Positions 49,684-60,000 of a DNA stretch of 60,000 nt are shown here, in pieces. Each line of letters opens with the position of its first letter. Position 1 is the stretch's first letter. A program made the position numbers and the translations under genes. The notes beneath the pieces are model-generated. The model ran no database searches and was not told the origin of the DNA. It worked only from the letters and a program-made list of their open reading frames with translations. This DNA comes from Tubiluchus corallicola (Eukaryota; Priapulida; Priapulimorpha; Priapulimorphida; Tubiluchidae): positions 64,001 through 124,000 of the forward strand of contig JAQGDQ010000040.1 of NCBI GenBank assembly GCA_030141605.1, given 5' to 3'.

Positions 49684-51361
49684 AAAAATAAAAATTTATG
49701 TTAATAGCTACATATCAAACCAATGTGGTACCAAGCAAGCTATAACTGTGGCATAATTCGAGTAACAAATGAGGTCCTACCTGATGTATATTGTCCCTAA
49801 GATCTTCCCAATGAAAACGGACATCATACAATGGCTCATTAATGTCACCAATGTGGACAGGTTCCCAATACTTAGTCCAATCTGATACTTGCCACACATT
49901 TAACGAATGTAACTTATCTGGGAGAGCTAGCCACTTCTCAAAGTCTGGTATACGATGGCAAGCAAAACACCTATGTTGATGGAAAATGATTGTAGACCCA
50001 TTTTTGAGCTGTTCTGAAAAAAATCATGGAATTATAATAACTTGCACTGTAATACATTCCCTTTTCTATTTACAATTAAATCATGACAATGCAATTAGGC
50101 TTTTAATGAAATTCCTTGTATTAAGATAATTTTCAAAATCTTGGCTAAATTTTCAATAAAGATAATAATTTTTATAATCTCCCTCAGTTTGTAGTAGGCA
50201 CCATCATGAGCCAAGACAAGCCCAGGGCACTACTGCCTCTACATCTCCCAACCACAACTCCTATCCCTCCCAGCCACTGCTAAACCTTCACTCAGATGTG
50301 TTAACACATTAAATTACAAAGTCCAAACTGTGAATAGTAAACACCATCAAGTGTATAGTTAATGTACTTATTCTTGCATTTTAAGGACATATAAAACACA
50401 GTACAAGATAGCCAAGTGGACAAGTACATGCAATTGCTTGTGACAGCCTGGATTTGATATTCTCAATTTATTAGAGTAAATCTTAGACCAACATGTACTT
50501 ACTTCTTAATATAGTTCTGTTCCATGGCATTTGACTGTTTGTCTTCAAAGTCTCAAATATGGGTATTGCATACACTTTTTTTGAATCATTGCTATGATTC
50601 CCTTCTTGTTTGTATTTCTCCACCATATTTATAAAACTGGACATTAAATCAGGCCGATTAGGCACAAATTCCAAATCCAAAGTCAATACATAAAAACTCG
50701 CTGTTCGACTTCGAGCGATATTCCTTGCTTTAGAAACAGGGTATCGAATCCTATGTGCTTCCATGTATGTCTTAATAGGCTCTGGCTCTAACTTGCAGTG
50801 TGTAAAAAATGGTTTAGTATTATTCTTATTTTTCAGAGGCAAATGTTTTCGAAGGGTGAATACATGAAAACTAACAGAACTTTTGATTGCAGGAACACAT
50901 CTTCTTAATTGCAGTATACTTTCTTTTGCTAAATTAAAATCACTTCCGGGGGCAAACACAGCCACAGATATTGGTCCTTCCCAGGCTTGTGCAAGTGGTA
51001 CAATCTTGTGCAAAAACATTAATGTCGCTTGCGTAGCAACAGTTACTGATCTATTAAAGTCAAACACTCTGTCTCTAACTACGAAATTGTATGCGATGTT
51101 GTAGTTGTTCTCATTAGCAGTATACTTAGTTGGCTGAGTCGACTTACTTGTTTGTTGGAGAATTGGTGGCAATTCAATGATTGCCTGTTTTTCTTGCATT
51201 AAATAGTTACCAAATGAAATGTTTGGTGTTGAGTTAGAGATATGCCAATGGTGCCTCAAGAATGAAAGACTGAAGTAAAGGGTAGCACCAATTGTAAACA
51301 GAATGAAAATTCCTGTTGTGTTTCTACGCAAGAAATTAAACAGAAACCACTTCAAACGCAT
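48674..51361 (-). CDS. GT49-family glycosyltransferase, B4GAT1-like (complete)
   Basis: Type II Golgi membrane enzyme. In vertebrates B4GAT1 adds glucuronic acid to the xylose primer that LARGE extends on alpha-dystroglycan. Three exons: 51361-50503, 50013-49781, 48874-48674; 430 codons plus stop, close to human B4GAT1 (about 415 from memory). A single membrane anchor lies at about residues 15-35 (IFILFTIGATLYFSLSFL), then a short stem and the catalytic domain: YPVSKARNIARSRTASFYVL leads to the metal-site position D229-L-E231 (FVPN follows). Then come CFACHRIPDFEKWLALP, YWEPVHIGD and, in exon 3, YTFHILDNVWLIH, all in GT49 order. The protein ends in a basic C-terminus. The third metal-motif position is Glu instead of Asp. 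Invertebrates have several GT49 paralogues, so exact substrate is uncertain. Confidence 0.88.
49265..49317. repeat. Short tandem duplication in GT49 intron 2
   Basis: The unit TAAAACGTCTCTACCAAGGC appears twice in succession. Confidence 0.8.
49649..49681. repeat. (TA)n microsatellite
   Basis: Uninterrupted TA repeats of about 32 bp in GT49 intron 2. Confidence 0.95.
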
Positions 51362-51407
51362 CACTGTAGTGTAGATATATGCCCTTGGATAACAACGAGA
51401 GAGAAAT
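51362..51407 (-). other. GT49 gene 5' untranslated segment
   Basis: A TTTCAG acceptor (complement of 51408-51413) opens this exon 46 bases before the ATG at 51361, implying an upstream non-coding exon that I could not locate. No in-frame ATG precedes MRLKWFLFN in the exon. Confidence 0.5.
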
Positions 51408-51757
51408 CTGAAACAAAAAATAAATTTAAAAATGATCAGACTAAAACTATAAGTTTTAAAAAACACAAATGCAAATATGAAAATTAAATATCACTCCTAT
51501 TATCACAAAGAGAAAACTAGGTCATGCTGTTGTTATGTAATAACAGAGAGTATAGGTTTAGATTTATTTATTAACCCATTTATCACAATACAACATAATA
51601 CAAGTTAAACAATTACAAATTAACAATGCATTGCAATGCTATGAGCAAAGCAGAAGAAATTAACTTTTGAGCTACGCGAAACATGGACGACTTAGTTAAT
51701 GACATAAACAACAAAAAGACATGTTAAATGGAGCAAAGCAAACGGATGCGAGAAGAC

Positions 51758-51860
51758 GATAATGATGATGTTGATGATGACAATGACGGTGATATTAATG
51801 CTGATCACAATGGTGGTGATGATGACAATGATAATGAATTGATGCTAATGATGATGATGT
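51758..51860. repeat. Imperfect GAT/GAC-rich trinucleotide tract
   Basis: Recurring GATGAT, GACAAT and GATAAT units over about 100 bp. It does not form a plausible gene. Confidence 0.7.
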
Positions 51861-52079
51861 GCCAGGATTGATAATTTAAACCAAGTTAGTCATGGTTAGC
51901 AGTGTTATGAAAATAGTATTAAAATATTGAAGTATATAAAAAATATAAAGATGTGTTATTTTTAATTACACAAATTGATTAATTAGGCTCATATAACTCA
52001 ATAATAGATTTTTTTAAATTTATGTTTGAATATATGTCCTGATTTAGCACTTATTGTCCTGATTTAGCACTTTTTATTT

Positions 52080-53059
<980 letters not shown>

Positions 53060-53060
<1 letters not shown>

Positions 53061-53689
53061 TTTGGTATTCAGTTAATTGCTTTAGTCCTTTGAACTACAT
53101 TGGAAACATGTGTGTGTGTATATCTGGTGAATTACAAAAAGCCTGCTAGTGCACATACATGCAATACAATGTAATTTAATAATTTTGCATAAAAATTATT
53201 CCACAAAAATTTTATTTCGCTCATTTTATCAAAATTAGTTTTGTTAATTTCTTCGTCACAATTAATCTCTTCATCGTCTTAAAATTGCTAACCTTTATTA
53301 CAACCATTTTCTTTCCTTGGAGCGTTCACTACAATCAGTTATTATGTGAAAACTAGAACTCATTTCATGATCTGCACAAATGTTTTTAAGCATTCCCTGA
53401 AACAACACAAGTCATATTATGCACCTCAGGATAAAAAACGGGTGTTCTGTAACTAATAAGATCAATTTTCCAAGTAAGACTTAGAAGAAGAAATTTCATT
53501 AAGTTGAAGGCATACTTCTCATTGCTTGGAATGTAAGAGACACATATCAACATTCGAGATTCAGTTGATGAAAACAATGTGGGTAGAGGTCCAATTTCAG
53601 ATCTGAACTTTATTTACCCTAAGGATCTGGCATCAAAGTTGAAATGTTGCAGCATACGTGATTCGGTGACAGACCAGCATAATTCTAAG
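53060..53689. other. Intergenic, nothing recognised
   Basis: AT-rich with short ORFs only. Confidence 0.4.
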
Positions 53690-53870
53690 GCAGTGACTAG
53701 AGGTTCGGATCTGTATCCAGAAAAGTAGTAGTGCGTTTAGAGCCTAACTAAAAACGTGGATCCATATCCCAAAACTTACAAAAATATACTGATCAATCAA
53801 AATGTCAAAAAACATTGACTAGAAAATGCAGGTCCGAATCTGGAGCGGCGGTGAGAGATGAATAGCAAAC
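53690..53870. mobile_element. Solo end of the GCAGTGRCTAGAGG element family
   Basis: Starts GCAGTGACTAGAGGTTCGGA, matching at 13 of 14 bases the end of the element at 55,096-56,038 (complement GCAGTGGCTAGAGG). Like that element it contains degenerate GGATC-type subterminal repeats (GGATCCATATCC, AGGTCCGAATCTGG). No opposite end was found, so its right border is approximate. Confidence 0.55.
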
Positions 53871-54719
53871 ACAGTGGTGCCTTGAAGGAAAACAGAATGA
53901 TTTTTCACAACCTTCCTCATTCTGAATTTGGCAAAGTTTACATTTTAGCACCTATAATAATGTTAAAGTGTTTTTAACATTAAAATATAGGTTATTAAAA
54001 ACTTAATAAGCCTTTTCTCAGTTCCAGCAACTGATGATGATCATTAAAAGGTCAAATGTTAAGTGTACCAGGCAACACATGTGTACACTTGACAATGCAT
54101 CGCAGCCCATGCTATTGTAATAGTAACAGTTTTAACAGCTACCTAGAACCTTACCTAGTTCATTTTTTCATGTTCCCAAGCTCTGCTCTGCTAGTAAATC
54201 ACTCTACACACAGACTAATGCATAATTAAGTAAAGTCCACGTAAAATAACTGAAGTACTGAACTAATGCTTAGCATTACCCACATGTCGTGACAATTGTA
54301 GTTAAGACGCGTTGCTCTGGTACACTTAACCTGTGACCACAGCTATTATGCATGCTCGCAACGAAACTATGAAAAGGCTTGTTAATGGAGGGCGAGTCCA
54401 ACTAGTGATGACATCACAAATGAACATAGTTTTCAAAAGTGCAAACATTCCATAAGTGTTGTACATATCTGTGAAAATAAAAATTGAAATACAGTACTAA
54501 CGGTACAACATTCAGTGTGATATACAAAAGCTCGACAAATTCTAAGTTTAAATTTCAAGACTTTTCCATTTGTATCAACGTCGAATGCACCCATGACATC
54601 TATTAGAGAGTGAGACACTGAGCAACAAGAATTTTAAAGAAAAAGAACAGTTATGGGTAAGTGAATCCTGTAAAAAATAGACACCAGCTGGCAAAACACA
54701 ACATCATCATTATCATCAA

Positions 54720-56220
54720 ATTCTCATTCCATCTGCTGTAGGCATTTTGCGATTGCGATACTCGACTCTCTCCACCTATCAGAGGCGGGCACCTTTATAG
54801 GGTGCAGTCTATTTTTCAGGAACGCTGATCTTTTGGTTGTTTTTTCCCACTTTAATGTCTTTATCTTGTATTCCATGCAATCGTTCACTAGATTTCTATT
54901 TCTAGAAATCCTTCTTTTTCACTGTTCATTAATATAACTGAGTTCAAAATTTTTTCCATTCTCCATATCTGCCACATTTAAGCATATGTTCAGTAGTATC
55001 ATCATCTTCCCCACACAATGGGCATAATTACTGATCCTTAAACTCATTCTTGTAGTTTCCTTTAACTTTAATCATATTCAGTCTTATTTTCAATATGGCA
55101 GCGACTAAAGGTGATCAGTATCCGGAACTGCGGCAACCAAAAATACGGATCCGTGTCTCGAAAGCATTCACTAGAAAATATGGATCGATCCGTATGGCGA
55201 ATGATATTAACGAGAAAATACGGATCACCGTACCGCGAAAGATATTGAAGAGAAATGCGGTTCGCCGTCAAAGAGGGGCAATATATCACTTTCTTGTTTA
55301 TCCGCAATCTCAAAACCCACAATCGTAAATATCCTCATCCACTAGATCCGCGGATTGAGTGAAATTGAATATCCTCATAGATATCTATAATACGTAATCC
55401 CTCGATGGGACACGCGGTGAATGCGCGCAACACTCCGTCATATTACGGTGAGCAGCGATAAATCACAACACAAACCAAGGAAAATTACAGTTAGTAGGTT
55501 ATCACATTCACAACACTCTATAGAAAAAAATACTGGATGGTAGGTTATCATTTTACAACACTCTAAGAAATTCATAACACACTAAGATTTAAACTCTTGC
55601 TGACTGGCCTACTACACATCAAAATACTAAAGATTTTGTAACAATAAACAAAATAAAGCAAAAAAACTATTAATTGGTAGCTTATGCAACACACAGCACT
55701 ATATCAAAGCTAACAATCTGCAAGACAATAAAAGGAGAATAACTAATATTTACAGTGTAAATATTGTATCACGAAGAAAATGGTACCGAAGAAAAACGGC
55801 ATGGCTACAGGCTGTATAATGCCATATCATCATTTTCATGAAGTGGGCATGTACTTTTCAATGATGTGCAGGGCACATGGTCAAATGCCGTATGTCGTAA
55901 AAATTGTCAAAATCAGTATGTTTTGTAAATGTCACAAAAAGCACTGATGCGTATTTGTTGCAAAAATAGCTACAAATACGGATCCGTATTCAGTATCTCA
56001 GAAAAGACTGAGTACGGATCCGTACCTCTAGCCACTGCTTTTCAATACATCTTTAACCTCTTCTGGCTTGCATGTGTCTATGTAATTTTGTCGTTTCCAC
56101 TCGGAATGTTTTAAAAATCTTAATTTAGTGCTGCTCCTGCATTTTTCTGCACATTCATTCTTTATAAAACATTCAATCTTACTCTTTATTTCTTTTTTTT
56201 ATTCAGACTTTTTCATGACC
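54720..56220 (-). mobile_element. LINE 3'-terminal ORF2 fragment, interrupted
   Basis: Minus-strand reading of 56,039-56,220 gives FLKHSEWKRQNYIDTCKPEE. The same frame resumes below the inserted element, and the Cys/His tail CPLCGEDDDTTEHMLKCGRY lies near 54,960-55,040. This is the zinc-binding end of a LINE ORF2. The copy contains stops and is split at 55,096-56,038 by a DNA element. Confidence 0.75.
55096..56038. mobile_element. 943-bp non-autonomous DNA element nested in a LINE
   Basis: Flanked by exact 9-bp copies of TTTTCAATA (55087-55095 and 56039-56047). The ends are inverted, GCAGCGACTAAAGG against GCAGTGGCTAGAGG (11 of 14), with two extra bases outside the left one. Motifs of the form AATACGGATC recur near both ends. 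The 9-bp duplication suggests a Mutator-like (MULE) origin, but an 8-bp hAT reading with a small end shift cannot be excluded. No transposase is encoded. Confidence 0.8.
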
Positions 56221-56247
56221 CTCACCCTTTCTTCATTAGCATCTAAT

Positions 56248-56563
56248 CTCTTATATTAATATTCTTGGTATGTTATATATATATATATATAATTTTAGAG
56301 GCTACAGCCCGGACGAGGGCACCATATGCGGCAATCTATATATCAAAAGAAAGGTCTCGATCTAGTGTCGTGCCATTGATGGTTTATTTTTCGAATCGGG
56401 TCCACCGCGAGGGGGGGGGGCGAAAAACCTCCAAAAATGGCCCTTTTTCGACAGTTTTTTGCAAAAAATTGCAAAAGTTATACGGCTGAGATGTAGAGAA
56501 CGGGAACGGGCCGAGGGTGGTACGGGGTATGGATAGATAGCCCGTTCAGCGGTGGGTGTAGTA
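56248..56563 (+). repeat. GC-rich repeat unit, copy 1 (about 316 bp)
   Basis: Begins CTCTTATATTAATATTCTTG, has a TA microsatellite, then a GC-rich body starting GAGGCTACAGCCCGGACGAG and ending GCGGTGGGTGTAGTA. It is strongly similar to 59,128-59,445 in the same orientation, including a G-run in the middle. No family recognised. Confidence 0.9.
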
Positions 56564-56736
56564 TTGAGATATTATTTTCAGAGCATTAAGACAGTATAAC
56601 GCCCACTTCTATCTGCAGCTAACAGCGTAAATTCTTCTACTCATAAAGCTAAATCTGGCTAAAGTCGTTGAACATCTTTATCTGCCCAAGTTGCTTTTTG
56701 TTTCCAAGGTACATGGCTGTTGCCTGTATGTAACTC

Positions 56737-57010
56737 GCATAGACATAGACATAGCATAGACATTTTTATTTATCTCCTCATTTACACCATTATATACAAA
56801 TTCACTATTATTTTTATAGTTATTGATTAAAAAGGATAAATTAAACATAAAGGAAAGAGTTAGGAGGGTGTAGGAGAAAGGGTAGCGAAAGACCAATTGG
56901 TCATCGAGTCAGCTACCCTTCTCAGGTTAGTGTAAATTTTAAAAAATTTGTAGTGCTGCTGTTAACATGAATTTATGGGGGCATACATTAAACATGAAAG
57001 CGAAATAACT
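56737..57010 (-). mobile_element. Possible LINE 3' untranslated end with hairpin and hexamer tail
   Basis: On the minus strand, a palindrome GACCAATTGGTC is enclosed by the complementary arms AGGGTAGC / GCTACCCT. An AT-rich stretch follows, then a tail of repeated TATGTC units. Structured 3' ends with short tandem tails are typical of some LINEs. A related palindromic segment lies at 59,005-59,060. Confidence 0.45.
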
Positions 57011-58980
57011 AAATAAACTATGCAACAAAGAAATAAAATGAAAAATATGAAATGATGATTAACAAAATGTAGAGCATTTAACTAATCGATTAAAACATAA
57101 AAACTAGAAACAAGTCAAACCAAAAAAAAACATAAATAATAAATCAGTGAATGAAACAAAATATGCATGATAAACTCAAACAAAATATAATGAAACAAAG
57201 ATATGCAACCGTATCAAATTATGTTAAGCGTAATGATAAAATACTATGGAATGCAAGAGCTAGTGCAGAATAGTGGGGCAAACAAAATATGTAGTGAAAT
57301 TTGAGTATGTGACTAAATAGACAATATGGCTCAAAAAATATAAGAAAACTTAATGATAACTGTGAAACAATGAGCAAAATAATCATAATAAAGTCGATAT
57401 ATATGAAGTGAGAAAAGCATAATATGGAAGTAACAACATAAGTGGAGCAGGCAAAATTATAAGAAATTATGTATGAGGAAAAGTGTTGTAGTTGCTGGAT
57501 TTGTTTGAAGATTATTGCTTACCTTCCCTTTTCATAGCTGCGAAGAAATAATAACAATTTTACACTTTGATGAGAAAAAGTACTATGATAATATAATTAT
57601 AGTTAATATATTAGCTCAAGGGGAATACATTAACACTAACACTCGCAAAAACTCACTAAAACTGTAAAACTAAAAATAAGATCAATCATTTAGCAAGGGA
57701 AGTCCATATTTACCTACCATTCATTCATATCATGCGCGCATTACGTCTGTTGTACTTGGAGACATGCAGACAGAATTCTATGACTGTGGCTTGCCAGCAC
57801 CACTTCCACTTATCATGATTGATGTAGTATCATCATCATATCCCGTTACGTCAACATTTAGACATTAGGTAGGCAGAATTCTAAAGTAAAAGAAATCGGC
57901 CCTCAAGACAGGTAAAACAGCAGTAATCCAACGAAAAACTAGACACTGCTATGCCTAAGACTCGTCAGCACCGCTTCACTTTATTTACGTAACAAAAAAT
58001 AAAATCAAATAAACAAAATCAGAAGTGACAATAGAAAAACTCTTTAGAAATTGCTTCTGTTGCGTTTATTTCGTGTGACATTTATTGGGTTTTGCCCATA
58101 GTACATGTAATTATATATCAATATTCAAGAAAGACATATATTACACTCTTAGTACTTTATTGCTAATGTTTGGGCGTTTTTACAATTATAAATGGTACTA
58201 ATTTAGTTGATGAAACCCTAAAAAACAGAATGTTCTACTATTGTCACATGGACGCGGTGTCATACACACTTTAAATTGCGAAAAAATATAGAAATGAGTA
58301 AATTTAACGTACATGCGGGTTATAATACTGCATGTTGTCATCTGTGAGTTAGTCTGTAGTGTGAATACAGTAACCAACAAAAACAGTTAAAATGCTGATA
58401 CAGCAGAGAATGAAAAGCAAGGAACACATTAACTATAAGCGCCAATAAATTAATAGCTATTATGTAAATACATAACTTCATCACTGCAAATTCGCTAACA
58501 TCATTTAAAAAAGCAGTGCTCTGTGTGTAAATAAAAAACATTTGCTTATCCCTTACTAGAAATAAATTATATGTACTACCTACACAATACATTATTTAAT
58601 TTCTTTATAAGGCAATTCATGCGTGACGTTGTGCATGCTTATGTTAATTCAAATGTCTATTATGTACATTAGTAGGACAGCTTTTCCAAAGTACAAAACT
58701 AAATCGACTTACACACTATAATTAAATTAAAGCCACACCACAGATTCAATATTACGCGAACTCATTAGTGGTAGAAAACAAAATATGGTGAACTGTCACA
58801 AAAGCTGCATGCGTTTCATAAAAGCATTGAAATTTTATCCAATCTAGTGAAATTTTAGTCAGACTGAACTCCAATCCAAGCACGAGAGTGTTTACCACTT
58901 GACACACATATCTATAAATTATCTGCAGCAAGACTACGAACTATGATATTTTATTTCACACATAAAACTGGAACACAGTT
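57010..58980. other. Intergenic, nothing recognised
   Basis: About 2 kb of very AT-rich sequence (A-rich on the plus strand to about 57,500) with short ORFs only, lying between the two GC-rich repeat copies. Confidence 0.5.
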
Positions 58981-59127
58981 ACAAAAGTAATATTATCAAT
59001 GAGAAAATTTGGTATGTGTGAGGGGAATGTAGGACCAAATGGTCATTTACACACTCCCCTTATATTTTAGCTGGTATAATTAGTTCATGGGGCCCGTAAA
59101 AGAATTATGTAACTATTATTATCTATA

Positions 59128-59445
59128 CTCTTATATTAATATTCTTGGTATCTTAATACATATATATATATAAGATTCGAGGCTACAGCCCGGACGAGGG
59201 CACCATTTGCGGCGATCTATATATCAAACGAAAGGTCTCGATCTAGTGTCGTCTCATTGGGGGTTTAATTTTCGAATGGGGCCCACCGGGAGGAACGGAG
59301 GGCGAAAAACCCCCCAAAATGGCCCTTTTTCGGGCGTTTTTTGCAAAAAATTGCAAAAGTTATACGGCTGAGATGTAGAGAACGGGAATGGGTCGAGGGG
59401 GGTGCTGGGTATGGATAGATAGCCCGTTCAGCGGTGGGTGTAGTA
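59128..59445 (+). repeat. GC-rich repeat unit, copy 2 (about 318 bp)
   Basis: Same order of parts as copy 1 at 56,248. The similarity stops at GTGGGTGTAGTA; beyond it this copy continues into further GC-rich sequence absent from copy 1. Confidence 0.9.
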
Positions 59446-60000
59446 GGCATATTTAGAATTCCCGAGAGGGCCACGGGGTCCCGCAACGGGCGTTTTCCCG
59501 GACCCAGCTCGCGATTTTTTCGAAATTTTGGCCAAACAGCCTGCGGAAAAAACGTTCTAGCGGCGCCTGGTGGGACTCTCGGAAGGAGATATGGGGCTCT
59601 TTAGAAAGAGGAAGAACGGGGCTACACGATGATGTGGGCTATATGTTAGGGCAGGTCCACCGAGTGGTGTACTAGCGAGTTAATTAGATGTTCTATTTTT
59701 CGCAATTTTCGCTTAGAAAACTGCTGACGCAAAGGCATTGTTGTGACGTCATCCATTGTATTCTGTCTATAATCTTATAGCCTTAATTCAGCAAAAAGCT
59801 GCTACGCTGCTGTAATTCAGTAAAAGCTGCTACGGGCTTTGTATTAAAAATGAGGACTAGGTAGAATGTTCGCGTGTTATTGATTATACGTGGTTTTTTA
59901 CGCAAAATCTTTTGCGGGGCCTTTGCTATTTATTATATTATAGCACATAGTTTCAACTTTGTGAAAAATGTTTGAAATGGTTTTGTTGTAATGCTGTGCT
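59446..60000. other. GC-rich extension of unknown repeat, then AT-rich end
   Basis: From 59,446 to about 59,660 the sequence is much richer in G and C than the rest of the window and looks like the continuation of the repeat in copy 2. After 59,700 composition returns to AT-rich. AAAAGCTGCTACG occurs twice near 59,795-59,835. No gene recognised. Confidence 0.4.

Noticed and set aside
51758-51860. Asp-rich coding exon from the GAT tract
   Set aside because: Stops in all useful frames and no splice signals; a simple repeat explains it.
56248-59445. LTR retrotransposon with the two GC-rich units as LTRs
   Set aside because: The units do not begin TG and end CA, no primer-binding site or gag-pol reading is visible between them, and copy 2 extends beyond copy 1.

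Overview
This 60 kb window is nuclear DNA from an intron-rich, AT-rich animal. The evidence is the presence of three animal-type genes with GT-AG introns of roughly 0.1 to 2.5 kb, HMGXB4 and a GT49 glycosyltransferase among them, together with LINE and hAT remnants. I cannot name the species. Gene content and repeat style suggest an invertebrate, but that is inference.

Layout. (1) From 27,066 down to the left edge, on the minus strand, lies most of REV3L, the catalytic subunit of DNA polymerase zeta. I could place 26 coding exons (3,328 codons, all joining in frame). They run from the N-terminal polymerase-B region to the exonuclease-like region; the polymerase palm motifs lie beyond the window. 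(2) From 27.9 to 37.9 kb is a repeat-rich intergenic region. It holds a 983-bp element with perfect inverted ends, an orphan hexokinase-like first exon on the plus strand, two broken LINEs, a long hairpin, a (TC)n tract and a hAT MITE. (3) From 37,985 to 45,818, plus strand, is a complete ten-exon HMGXB4 gene (526 codons), with a 1.15-kb hAT relic in intron 5. (4) From 51,361 down to 48,674, minus strand, is a complete three-exon type II membrane glycosyltransferase of family GT49 (430 codons), most like B4GAT1. It is convergent with HMGXB4. (5) From 51.4 kb to the right edge I see no gene, only LINE fragments, a nested DNA element, microsatellites and a GC-rich repeat present twice in direct orientation.

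The genes do not form a pathway: REV3L acts in translesion DNA synthesis, HMGXB4 in chromatin and Wnt-linked transcription, and the GT49 enzyme in Golgi glycosylation. The most notable points are a block of about 885 residues in REV3L (exons 13-16) that I do not recall in vertebrate REV3L; conservation of both REV7-binding motifs alongside loss of the Exo I aspartate; the orphan hexokinase-like exon touching a TIR element in a divergent arrangement with REV3L; and a run of dated-looking hAT insertions whose 8-bp target duplications can still be read. I found no convincing previously undescribed system, and no CRISPR, rRNA or tRNA.
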